From Pleomorphomonas sp. NRK KF1 (GTDB taxonomy: Bacteria > Pseudomonadota > Alphaproteobacteria > Rhizobiales > Pleomorphomonadaceae): a DNA stretch of 64,000 nucleotides. Location: assembly GCF_023721755.1 (NCBI RefSeq), contig NZ_JAMDLH010000008.1:1-64000 (forward strand), in the 5' to 3' direction. Below, piece after piece: positions 8,074-15,609 of the stretch. Made by a program: the position numbers and the translations under genes. Position 1 is the first letter of the stretch, and each line of letters begins with the position of its first letter. The notes beneath the pieces were generated by a model. That model did no database searches. It was not told the DNA's origin and saw only the letters and a list, made by a program, of their open reading frames with translations.

Positions 8074-9048
8074 TCAGCCGCCCTTCAGGAGCGGCCCGAT
8101 GGTCTCGACCTTGTTGGTCCAGACGTAGCCGTCGAAGCCCTTGGGGATCTTGGCGGCCAGCTCCGGCGTGTCGATGCCGGTGGAGAAGCCGCCGCCATCA
8201 TAGGGGCCGACCAGGATCACCGTGGTGCCGGCGTCACGCATGCGCTTCAGGAAACGGTGCGGCCAGCCCCAGGCATAGGGTGCGTAATCGATCGGCAGGG
8301 CGACGATGGTGTTGCGGCAGCCACTCGGCACGATGCCGGTCCAGCCGTAGGCCTCATAGGGCAGGAGGCAGCCCTTGATCATCGTCCGGTCGAAACCCTT
8401 GAGGCCGGGCACCGCCTTGAGCGCTGCCTGCGTCGGCTCGGAGCCGCCATAGACGCCGAAGGTGGCGGCGCGGGCCTTTGGGTCGGCGTTGAGCAGGGCG
8501 GCCAGCGCCTCGCCCTCCTCGACGCGCCGGCTCTTGAAGTTGACGAGGAAGGATCCCTCCGGGAAGGCGGCGTAGACGTCTTCGAGGCGGGGCATCAGGC
8601 CGACGCCCTTGCCGCGCAGGGGAAAGGTCTTGCCGCCATCGGCGGTGTAGCCATAGCCGACGTCGAGCGTCTTGAGCGTCGTCCACGGCGTCTCCTCGGT
8701 GACGCCGTGGCCTTCGGTGCGGCAGTCGATCGTCCAGTCGTGCATGACGGCGAACACCTTGTCCGGCGTCAGGTGGATGTCGAGCTCCACCACGTCGGCG
8801 CTGGCCGCGAAGGCGGCGCGCATGGAGGGAATAGTGTTCTCCATCAACGCGTGGCTGGGCGGATCGATGCGGGCCGCGGTGCAGGTTTCCGCGTCGAGGC
8901 CGACGCGCGAATAGGTCTGGTGGACGCCGCGATGGGCGAGGATGCGCGGCGTGCCGGGCGATGCCGGCTCGGCCAACCAGGAGGCATTCAGGAGGTAGAC
9001 GGCGCCGGCGACGAGTACGACGCCAGCCAGGATTTTCTTTCCGCGCAT
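8074..9048 (-). CDS. Glycerophosphodiester phosphodiesterase, membrane-anchored
   Basis: A 324-residue protein with an N-terminal hydrophobic helix (KKILAGVVLVAGAVYLL) serving as signal anchor, then a GDPD TIM barrel. The catalytic HRG (residues 39-41, ILAHRGVHQ), the metal-binding ELDIHLT and MHDWTIDCRTEG follow in the family order. It should cleave glycerophosphodiesters to glycerol-3-phosphate and an alcohol in the periplasm, supplying phosphate or recycling lipid head groups. AGGGAGAG precedes the ATG at 9048. A Ugp-type importer operon lies 40 kb away, with no sign of a direct link. Confidence 0.85.
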   Translation of the reverse strand: MRGKKILAGVVLVAGAVYLLNASWLAEPASPGTPRILAHRGVHQTYSRVGLDAETCTAARIDPPSHALMENTIPSMRAAFAASADVVELDIHLTPDKVFAVMHDWTIDCRTEGHGVTEETPWTTLKTLDVGYGYTADGGKTFPLRGKGVGLMPRLEDVYAAFPEGSFLVNFKSRRVEEGEALAALLNADPKARAATFGVYGGSEPTQAALKAVPGLKGFDRTMIKGCLLPYEAYGWTGIVPSGCRNTIVALPIDYAPYAWGWPHRFLKRMRDAGTTVILVGPYDGGGFSTGIDTPELAAKIPKGFDGYVWTNKVETIGPLLKGG

Positions 9049-9106
9049 GCAGCTCTCCCTTCCGGCCCCAGTCGGAGGGGTAGCGACCAAATGCGGCGGC
9101 TTGCTG

Positions 9107-9865
9107 TCAGCGCAGGATGCCGTCGAGCAGCGGCAGGCCGATGACCACGGCGAGGGCGATCAGGCTGAGGCAGATGCGGCGGAAGGTGACCTCGGAGGCG
9201 ACGCCGAACAGACGAGAGCCGCCCCAGAGGCCGATGGCGTAAGCGGGCGCCGTCATCAGGCAGAGCGGCACCAGCGCCGACACGAACAGGCCGCCCCAGA
9301 GGTAGTTGAGAAGCGTCAGCGCCGTCGATACCTCGAAGTAGAGCACGATGTTGGCACGTACGATATTGGCGGGAATGGCGCCGCCCAGCCAGTAGGCGAT
9401 CACCGGCGGCCCGCCCACCTGGCTCGCGCCCGAGAACAGGCCGGACAATAGGCCGACGCCGACGGTGAGTGGCGGCTTCGGCCGGCCATGGTAGCGCCAG
9501 CCCGACAGCAACAGCATGAGAAGCGCGGCGCAGATGCCTATGATCGCCCAGCGGATGGTCAGCGGCTCAAGGTGGGTGAGGAGATAGACGCCGGCGGGCA
9601 CGCCGACCAGCGCGCCGATCGCCATGGTCGCCACCTCGCGGCGGTCGGCGCGGCGGAAGGCGCCGGGCACCAGGCCGAGGGTGGTGATGGCATCGATGAT
9701 CAGGATGACCGGCGCGGCAAGGCGCGGGCCGATCAGGGCGCTGGCCACCGGCATGAAGATCAATGCGGCGCCAAAACCGGAAAAGCCACGGGCGAGGCCG
9801 GCGACGAAGACGGTGGCGACGAGCAGCGTCAGCGAGGCGGGGGTGAGATCGGCGGGAAGCGACAT
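9107..9865 (-). CDS. TauE/SafE-family membrane transporter
   Basis: A 252-residue protein with about eight hydrophobic helices and the family signatures GLARGFSGFGAALIFMPVAS near the N terminus and LSGLFSGASQVGGPPVIAYW in the second half. These proteins export sulfite, sulfoacetate or other small organic anions across the inner membrane. The start at 9865 fits family length. It lies in the same direction as the GDPD gene, 58 bp upstream of its start. The substrate cannot be assigned from the context. Confidence 0.88.
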   Translation of the reverse strand: MSLPADLTPASLTLLVATVFVAGLARGFSGFGAALIFMPVASALIGPRLAAPVILIIDAITTLGLVPGAFRRADRREVATMAIGALVGVPAGVYLLTHLEPLTIRWAIIGICAALLMLLLSGWRYHGRPKPPLTVGVGLLSGLFSGASQVGGPPVIAYWLGGAIPANIVRANIVLYFEVSTALTLLNYLWGGLFVSALVPLCLMTAPAYAIGLWGGSRLFGVASEVTFRRICLSLIALAVVIGLPLLDGILR

Positions 9866-10051
9866 GGACGGCGACTCGGAACGGCGCCGGGGCGGCGTCG
9901 CCTTTCTCCTAGCGCGTCAGATGTGTCCCGTAAACAGGGAGCCTACCTCTATGGGGAATAATATGCTGCGACTATGTTCCGGAGATTTTGCCATCTTTTA
10001 CCATCATGAGCGAATTTGTGCTGGAAAACGGCGGCGCGTATGGCTCGCCGC

Positions 10052-11089
10052 TCATCGGTCGGGAATGGCCTTGGCCAGGAAGTCGAGGATGCCGGTGGCG
10101 ACCTCGTCGTGAATGGCCTTTCGGCTTCGGGTGTCGCCGTCTTTGCAGACGATGCCTTCGCCCGGCATTTCCGCTTCCAGCAGGTCGACGGCGCCCGGCT
10201 TGCAGAGCTGCATGAAGCTGAAATGCAGCGCGTCGGGGATTTCGATCTCGGTGGTGGTCGGCTTGGGCAGGTTCTCGGCGAGATAGCCCGACTCCAGCTT
10301 TGCCGGCAGGTCGCCGATGTCGATGCCGGCGCCGTAGATCAGGGCCGGAACGCGGACGGCGGCGAGACTGTCCGGCGTGAAGCCACGGGCCAGCCCGAGG
10401 TCGAGGGAGACGATGGCGCCAATCCGGTGGTCGCTCATGCCGGTCTCGAAGGCGGCGGCGTTGGCCGGGGTTATGCCGAGCTCGGCGGCGAGGCCGCAGG
10501 TGCGTGGGTTGGGGTGGAGCTTGCAGTCCTCGGCGAAGCGGCTGGGGCTGAAGCGCCCGCCGGCGAGGGCAGCCACCGTCCATCCGCCAAGGGAATGGCC
10601 GATGGCGGCGATACGGTGGGGCGCGATGGCGCCGCCAAGGCCGGGGTCGCCGATCAGGGCGTCGATCGCCCGGCTGAGATCGTGCGGACGCTCCCACAGG
10701 CGAGCGGCCTCCGCCGGGGACTTGTCTAAGGTGGTCGTGCCCGGATGATCGGGCGCGGCGACGACGTAGCCCTCGCGTGCGAGCCTGCCCGCCAGCCAGT
10801 TGAGGTTCCGCCAGTTGCCGCCGTAGCCGTGCGACAGCACGACGAGCGGGTGGGCGTCACCGTCCGGCTTGGCATCCCTGATGGCGGCGATGCCATGGAA
10901 GACGACGTTGGCGCCAACCTCGACGGTGGGGGCGCTGTCGTCGGTCGGATACCAGAGGCTGACGTGGAGCGGCCGGGCGCCGCTTGCGTCGGGCACGGTC
11001 GTTTCCCGGAAGCCGACGGCGTCGGCGGCTTGCGCGGCGGTGAGCGAAAGGGCGGTCAGCAGGGCGGTGGTTAGGGCGGATCTGAGCAC
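10052..11089 (-). CDS. Exported alpha/beta hydrolase (PAF-acetylhydrolase/dienelactone-hydrolase-like)
   Basis: A 345-residue secreted hydrolase. A GTG start at 11089, with GGAGG four bases upstream, gives a textbook signal peptide (LRSALTTALLTALSLTAAQA). An ATG at 11140 would place a polar extension in front of it and is rejected. The nucleophile elbow GHSLGG lies at residues 164-169 with Ser166, after VVLSHGYGG (oxyanion region) and APDHPGTT. A late His (DALHFSF) can complete the triad. Family members act on lipids or esters in the periplasm. No operon partner is visible. Confidence 0.82.
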   Translation of the reverse strand: MLRSALTTALLTALSLTAAQAADAVGFRETTVPDASGARPLHVSLWYPTDDSAPTVEVGANVVFHGIAAIRDAKPDGDAHPLVVLSHGYGGNWRNLNWLAGRLAREGYVVAAPDHPGTTTLDKSPAEAARLWERPHDLSRAIDALIGDPGLGGAIAPHRIAAIGHSLGGWTVAALAGGRFSPSRFAEDCKLHPNPRTCGLAAELGITPANAAAFETGMSDHRIGAIVSLDLGLARGFTPDSLAAVRVPALIYGAGIDIGDLPAKLESGYLAENLPKPTTTEIEIPDALHFSFMQLCKPGAVDLLEAEMPGEGIVCKDGDTRSRKAIHDEVATGILDFLAKAIPDR

Positions 11090-11227
11090 GGTTCCTCCGG
11101 CGAGGACTGAATGGCTGATCTTTGCCGGATGCGGACGCAACCGGAGACCTCGAACGCGATCAAGGACGGCTTCAGGCCCCGGTCACGGCGCCTTCTCGAA
11201 GGCCTCGATGATGATGCCGGCGAGAAG

Positions 11228-11557
11228 CTACAGAATAGCGTCGATGCCCTTGGTCTTGGCGAGTGCCAGGAGCTTCAGCGACGGGCCGCTGGGCTTTTTC
11301 TCGCCGCGCTCCCACTTGCTGACCAGCGAAGTGGTGACGTTAAGAGCCAGTGCGAACGTCGCTTGGCTGAAGCCGGCTTCCTCGCGGATTGCCTTGATGC
11401 CGGCTGCATCCAACTCTTCGACCGGGGTCAGGCAGCCAACGTCGAAATGCCGCATCGTCGCCTTGTCGATGACGCCATGACGATGCAGACCGGACATGGC
11501 TTCGTGCAAGACCTCCAGCGCATCGCTGCGGTATTTCTGGCCTTGGCTGCCTTCCAC
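11228..11557 (-). CDS. Orphan XRE antitoxin, NadS/HigA-like
   Basis: A 109-residue protein with a C-terminal XRE helix-turn-helix (EEAGFSQATFALALNVTTSL, then VSKWERGEKKPSGPSLKLL). This is the signature of NadS-type antitoxins, normally encoded directly after a RelE/HigB toxin. Here the gene ahead is glutathione peroxidase, with only 1 bp between its stop and this GTG start (11557), and no RelE-like gene is nearby. The toxin has probably been lost and the repressor retained, or the gene now serves as an ordinary regulator. GTG is the only plausible start. Confidence 0.8.
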   Translation of the reverse strand: MEGSQGQKYRSDALEVLHEAMSGLHRHGVIDKATMRHFDVGCLTPVEELDAAGIKAIREEAGFSQATFALALNVTTSLVSKWERGEKKPSGPSLKLLALAKTKGIDAIL

Positions 11558-11558
11558 G

Positions 11559-12104
11559 TTAAAGCGCCTTTTCGATCGCCTCGACGATGATGTCGGCGTC
11601 GGGAGTGGTGTCGGGGGAGAAGCGGTCGATCACCTTGCCGTCGCGGCCGATCAGGAACTTCTCGAAGTTCCAGAGCACTTCAGGCGCCTCGGTGGGCGTG
11701 ATGCCATAGCCGACGAGCTGGCTGCGGAAATCGGCTCCGGGCAGGGAACGCGCCTCGGGCTTCTCGGCGATCAGCGCCTTGTAGAGCGGGTGCTTGTCCG
11801 GGCCGGTGACGGCGATCTTGGAAAACATCGGGAAGTCGACGCCGAAGGTGGTCGAGCAGAAGGTGGCGATCTCCTCGTTGGTGCCCGGCTCCTGTTCCTT
11901 GAAGTCGTTGGCCGGGAAGCCCAGCACCTCGAAGCCGCGATCCTTGTAGCGCTTGTAGAGGCTGACCAGCACTTCATACTGCGGCGTCAGGCCGCACTTG
12001 GAGGCTGTGTTGACGACGAGCAGCACCTTGCCCAGCCAGGGCTTCAGCGTGGTGGGCAGGCCGTCGAGCGTGGCGAGCGGCGTATCGAACAGGGCGGTGG
12101 TCAT
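11559..12104 (-). CDS. Glutathione peroxidase-family thiol peroxidase
   Basis: A 181-residue thioredoxin-fold peroxidase that reduces hydrogen peroxide and lipid hydroperoxides. The peroxidatic Cys is in VNTASKCGLTPQY, followed by FPANDF and the WNFEKFLIGRDG block with the catalytic Trp and Asn. It is a Cys enzyme, not a selenoprotein. GAGGAC precedes the ATG at 12104; a TTG two codons upstream is weaker. It is followed immediately by the orphan antitoxin and preceded by a small membrane protein gene (19 bp gap), so the three may share a transcript. Confidence 0.93.
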   Translation of the reverse strand: MTTALFDTPLATLDGLPTTLKPWLGKVLLVVNTASKCGLTPQYEVLVSLYKRYKDRGFEVLGFPANDFKEQEPGTNEEIATFCSTTFGVDFPMFSKIAVTGPDKHPLYKALIAEKPEARSLPGADFRSQLVGYGITPTEAPEVLWNFEKFLIGRDGKVIDRFSPDTTPDADIIVEAIEKAL

Positions 12105-12123
12105 TGGCAATGTCCTCGGTGGT

Positions 12124-12504
12124 TCAGAAGGGTTTGACGGTCATCAGGCCGTAGACGGCGATGAGCGTGACGATCTGGATGAACAGAGCGGTGGCAAGTC
12201 TGCCGCTGGCGCCGGCGGCCAGCGCCTTGCGACCGCGAACGCCGGCGACGCCGTGCAGCGCCACGGCGAGAAGACCGAGCCAGGGGAAAACGAAGGTCAG
12301 CCAGCCGCCCATCCAGACGATGACGAGACCGGTAACGCCGGAGAGGCCCGTGGTGGCCATGGCGGCGATGTAGGTCGGCTTCCATAGGCGCGGGGCCGGC
12401 TTCTGTTGAAGCGTTGGAATGAGGGCGAGGGCTGCCCAGACGACGGTGGCAAGGCAGCCGAGCATGGCGAAGCCGCGATGGGCTTCATAGAATGCGGTGT
12501 ACAT
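12124..12504 (-). CDS. Small four-helix membrane protein of unknown function
   Basis: A 126-residue protein with about four predicted transmembrane helices (AMLGCLATVVWAALALI, TGLSGVTGLVIVWMG, FPWLGLLAVALHGVAG, ALFIQIVTLIAVYGLM). I do not recognise the family. GGGAG lies seven bases before the ATG at 12504 (MYTAFYEAHRG). It is the first gene of a probable three-gene run with glutathione peroxidase and the orphan antitoxin, so an oxidative-stress link is possible but not shown. Confidence 0.7.
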   Translation of the reverse strand: MYTAFYEAHRGFAMLGCLATVVWAALALIPTLQQKPAPRLWKPTYIAAMATTGLSGVTGLVIVWMGGWLTFVFPWLGLLAVALHGVAGVRGRKALAAGASGRLATALFIQIVTLIAVYGLMTVKPF

Positions 12505-12664
12505 CGGTGCTCCCGAACGATGCTGGCGAGCGAACCGCTCGGATTCGCTGCGCGCCAATAGTGGTATTATCTGTTCAGGATGCGGCCGTCTGCGCAAGAT
12601 GCCGTGAGCGGGGGATGGGCATGTGACGCCGCGTGCGGAGCAATGAATATCTTGGTTCGTTTCT

Positions 12665-12825
12665 GGAGCTCTATATCAGCGTTGTGCTCCATTCTGCCTG
12701 AGGTCCTGCGCCTTCGCGCAGGATGACGTTAAATTATATAACAAAAACAAACATATAATACCGTCATCCTGCGCGAAGGCGCAGGACCTCGGGCCGGATG
12801 GAGCGAGGGGCCGATATCGGTCTCC
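12665..12825. repeat. Palindromic repeat family, head-to-head pair (copy pair 1)
   Basis: Two 64-bp units lie in inverted orientation (12665-12728 and 12762-12825) around an AT-rich 33-bp spacer. The inner 29 bp of each arm are perfect complements. Each unit holds its own hairpin with a TCCTGCG/CGCAGGA stem and a six-base loop, then a TCCGGCC-like element and a GATATCG-like end. The same unit recurs at 14941-15189 and 54850-54947, so it is a dispersed family comparable to REP/BIME elements. It fills the gap between a minus-strand gene and dnaG. Confidence 0.85.
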
Positions 12826-12894
12826 TGCATTCCGGGGGCAGCCTCCCACTTGTCGCGCTTTCCATCGCTCCCCCGCTCTGACTATATGGCGGCC

Positions 12895-14886
12895 ATGCGC
12901 TTTGAACCGTCCCTTCTCGACCAGATCCGGGCCCGGCTGCCGATCAGCCAGGTGGTGGGGCGGCGCGTCACCTATGACAAGCGCAAGAGCCAGCCGGCGC
13001 GCGGCGATTTCTGGGCTTGCTGCCCGTTTCACAAGGAGAAGACGTCGTCCTTCCACTGCGACGACCGGCGCGGCATCTATCATTGCTTCGGTTGCGGGGC
13101 GACGGGCGATCACTTCAAGTTCCTGACCGAGACGGAAGGGTTGACCTTCCCCGAGGCCGTCGAGCGGCTGGCGGAGGAGGCTGGTGTTCCGCTGCCGAAG
13201 GCCGACCCGCGCGACCGCGAGCGCGAGGCGGTGCGCGTCGATCTGGCCGGCGCCTGCGAAATCGCCGCCAAGTTCTTCGAGCAGAAGCTGCGCTCGCCCG
13301 AGGGCAAGCCGGCGCGCGACTACATGTTGAGGCGCGGCATCCTGGAGAAGACCTCCATCGAGTTCCGCTTCGGCTACGCGCCCGACGAGCGCGACGGCCT
13401 GAAGCGCCATCTGATCCAGAACGGCGTCAAGGAGGAGACGGGCATCGCCGCCGGCCTGCTGATCAAGCCCGAGGATGGGCGCGCTTCCTACGACCGCTTC
13501 CGCGGCCGGCTGATGATCCCCATCCACGACGAGCGCGGCCGCGTCGTCGCCTTCGGCGGCCGCACGCTCGATCCGGAAGGGCAGCCGAAATACCTCAACT
13601 CGCCGGAGACGCCGCTCTTCCACAAGGGGACGATGCTGTTCAACGTCCACCGGGCACGCGAGGCGGCGCACAAGTCCGGCACGATCATCGTCACCGAAGG
13701 CTACATGGACGCCATCTCGGTCTATCAGGCCGGCATCCGCAACGTCACGGCGGCGCTGGGCACGGCCTTTACCGAGGACCACATCGCCCGTCTCTGGCGC
13801 TTCGCCGCCGAGCCGGTGATCTGCTTTGACGGCGACAAGGCGGGCGTGTCGGCTGCCCATCGCGCCATCGATCGCATCCTGCCGGCGCTGAGAAGTGGCT
13901 ACTCCTTCAACTTCTGCTTCCTGCCCGGCGGCCAGGACCCCGACGACATCGTGCGCTCCGGCGGCGCCGACGCCTTTCTTGCCGAGGTGGCCAAGGCCCG
14001 GCCCTTGTCGGAAGTGCTGTGGGACCGCGAGGCGACTGAGGCCCGCGTCGACACGCCCGAGCGCAAGGCGGCGCTCGAAGCGCGCATCGACGAATTGGTC
14101 CGCCAGATCAAGGACGAGCGGGTGGCGCGGCGCTATCGCCTCGCTTTGCGCGTCAACATGTCCGAGCTGTTCTGGAGCCACGACCGGAAGGGGCGCGGTG
14201 AGGGGCGCGGAGAGTTCAGGGGCGAGGGGCGCGGCGAGGGCCGGGGCGAACGGCGCGAGAAGCAGGGGCTTGCCGTCGAGGCCGAGCTCAAGCAGCCGAA
14301 CGAGCCGGATCTCGCCAACATCGAGCGGGTGCTGCTCGGCCTCGCCGTCGAGTATCCCGACCTCTATGAGGCCAACATGGAGCGGCTCGCCCGGCTCGAT
14401 TTCCACGTGGCCGCCCTGGAGGATTTCAAGCGGGCGCTCTATCGCATCGCCGTCGATTTCGACGCCGACTCCGTCAGCGATTTCTACGAGGGGCTCGATG
14501 CCCGCTTCTACTTCGTGCTCAACGAGGTGCACGGCGACGAGATGAAACGCGAGGACGGCGTCAGCATCGGCCGAGGCCACAAGCTGCGCGAACGGCTGCC
14601 GATCCTGCGCTTCCACCCGCCGGAGAGCTTCGTCGAGACCTGCCTCGACCTTCTGATCGAGCGGCTGTGCCTCCGGGCGCTCGCCGCCGACATCGAGCGC
14701 GACATGAAGACGGTGACGGCCGACACCGACGAGAGCTTCGCCGCCTACATCTACGAGCTGACGCGCGACCTCAACCGCCGCCGCGAGGAGCTGTTCCGCC
14801 GCGAGCAGGAACTGGCCGAGGAAGCCAAGGCCATCCGCGACGCCACCACCGGAGGCGGCTCGTCGCAATCCGCCCTTTGGAAGTGA
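12895..14886 (+). CDS. dnaG: DNA primase
   Basis: A 663-residue replicative primase. The N-terminal CHC2 zinc finger (CPFHKEKTSSFHC, then CFGCGATGDHFKFL) is followed by the RNA-polymerase core with Toprim (IIVTEGYMDAISVYQ, VICFDGDKAG) and a C-terminal DnaB-binding region. I chose the ATG at 12895 because alphaproteobacterial primases begin MRF-PSLLDQIRARLP; an ATG at 12886 is also possible, and neither has a strong ribosome site. The linker after the core carries an unusual low-complexity Arg-Gly-Glu stretch (14191-14262). rpoD follows 723 bp downstream, in the classic macromolecular-synthesis order. Confidence 0.96.
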   Translation: MRFEPSLLDQIRARLPISQVVGRRVTYDKRKSQPARGDFWACCPFHKEKTSSFHCDDRRGIYHCFGCGATGDHFKFLTETEGLTFPEAVERLAEEAGVPLPKADPRDREREAVRVDLAGACEIAAKFFEQKLRSPEGKPARDYMLRRGILEKTSIEFRFGYAPDERDGLKRHLIQNGVKEETGIAAGLLIKPEDGRASYDRFRGRLMIPIHDERGRVVAFGGRTLDPEGQPKYLNSPETPLFHKGTMLFNVHRAREAAHKSGTIIVTEGYMDAISVYQAGIRNVTAALGTAFTEDHIARLWRFAAEPVICFDGDKAGVSAAHRAIDRILPALRSGYSFNFCFLPGGQDPDDIVRSGGADAFLAEVAKARPLSEVLWDREATEARVDTPERKAALEARIDELVRQIKDERVARRYRLALRVNMSELFWSHDRKGRGEGRGEFRGEGRGEGRGERREKQGLAVEAELKQPNEPDLANIERVLLGLAVEYPDLYEANMERLARLDFHVAALEDFKRALYRIAVDFDADSVSDFYEGLDARFYFVLNEVHGDEMKREDGVSIGRGHKLRERLPILRFHPPESFVETCLDLLIERLCLRALAADIERDMKTVTADTDESFAAYIYELTRDLNRRREELFRREQELAEEAKAIRDATTGGGSSQSALWK

Positions 14887-14940
14887 CCGAAATTCGCTGG
14901 GGCGGGCATTTAGCTTGGGTTTCGGGGTGATTCTGACGAC

Positions 14941-15189
14941 CTATATGGGCCGATCGCTCTATCCTGCGCGAGGTCCTCGCCTTCGCAAGGATGACAGCAT
15001 TATACATAGGGATGACAATCGGTTAGGTGGGAGCTCTTTCATCGCGCTGTCATTTGCGACGCTTGCCGCTCATGCGGCATCAAGCTGTATGGCGCACACT
15101 CCAGCTGTTTCCCCTTTCTATCAAGTTGTCATCCTTGCGAAGGCGAGGACCTCAGGCCGGAAGGGGTGCAACGCTGATATAGCGCGCCC
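14941..15189. repeat. Palindromic repeat family, head-to-head pair (copy pair 2)
   Basis: Two units of the repeat family face each other at 14941-14995 and 15128-15189. The inner 26 bp (14970-14995 and 15128-15153) are perfect complements. The hairpin has changed to TCCTCGCCTTCGCAAGGA-type arms, so the family drifts while keeping base pairing. The 132 bp between the arms contain no credible gene. Confidence 0.82.
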
Positions 15190-15300
15190 ATGGATGCAGC
15201 GCGCAACGATAGCGACGCGAGAAAGGCGGATCAGCCAGAAAGAGGTACGGGGCATATATCGGGCTTCGCAAAGGGGGCGCCAACCCCGGCACCCCGCCAC

Positions 15301-15370
15301 CGAATCACCCCTGCGGCACCCGAATCAGCGCCGAATCAAAGATTCTCTTTCGAATCACCCTTGCGGAATC
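15301..15370. promoter_or_regulatory. Cluster of six GANTC (CcrM) sites upstream of rpoD
   Basis: GANTC occurs at 15302, 15322, 15333, 15341, 15352 and 15366: five GAATC and one GATTC within 69 bp. Two 16-bp near-direct repeats (CGAATCACCCCTGCGG at 15301 and its one-mismatch copy at 15351) carry the first and fifth. GANTC is the target of the CcrM methyltransferase of alphaproteobacteria, and such sites are normally sparse, so this density is striking. It sits 240-310 bp upstream of rpoD with no gene in between. Confidence 0.7.
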
Positions 15371-15480
15371 CGTTTGCGCCGCTAAATACACCTTTCCGGG
15401 GATTTTCGGCGGGTCGGCAACGGCCCGCCTGTTTGGCTATGGCCGCAGCGATGCCGTGCGTCTTTTCAAGAGCGTCAGGG

Positions 15481-15495
15481 TTAAGTTGCGTTTAA
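15481..15495. promoter_or_regulatory. CtrA box in the rpoD promoter region
   Basis: TTAA at 15481-15484 and TTAA at 15492-15495 are separated by exactly 7 bp, a perfect match to the CtrA consensus TTAA-N7-TTAA. It lies 115 bp upstream of the rpoD start and 111 bp after the last GANTC site. A TTGACG at about 15527 further downstream could be a -35 element, which would place the box just upstream of a promoter. Confidence 0.6.
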
Positions 15496-15609
15496 GGCCT
15501 CGCCCGTATTGGTAGCGCGAGCCTCTTGACGGGACCTTTTGGCCTCGTGGCGAGTTGAGCGGAATGAGACGCGAGGCGTAATGGCCCGGCGCGGACGGCG
15601 GAGATGACT

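Noticed and set aside
12676-14868. A 730-codon open frame antisense to dnaG
   Set aside because: It is a mirror of dnaG third-position GC bias. It has no ribosome site or domain.
14915-15385. Open frame across repeat pair 2 and the GANTC cluster
   Set aside because: It spans inverted repeats, and its product is Arg/Ser/His-rich without similarity within the frame. It is better explained as non-coding regulatory and repeat DNA.
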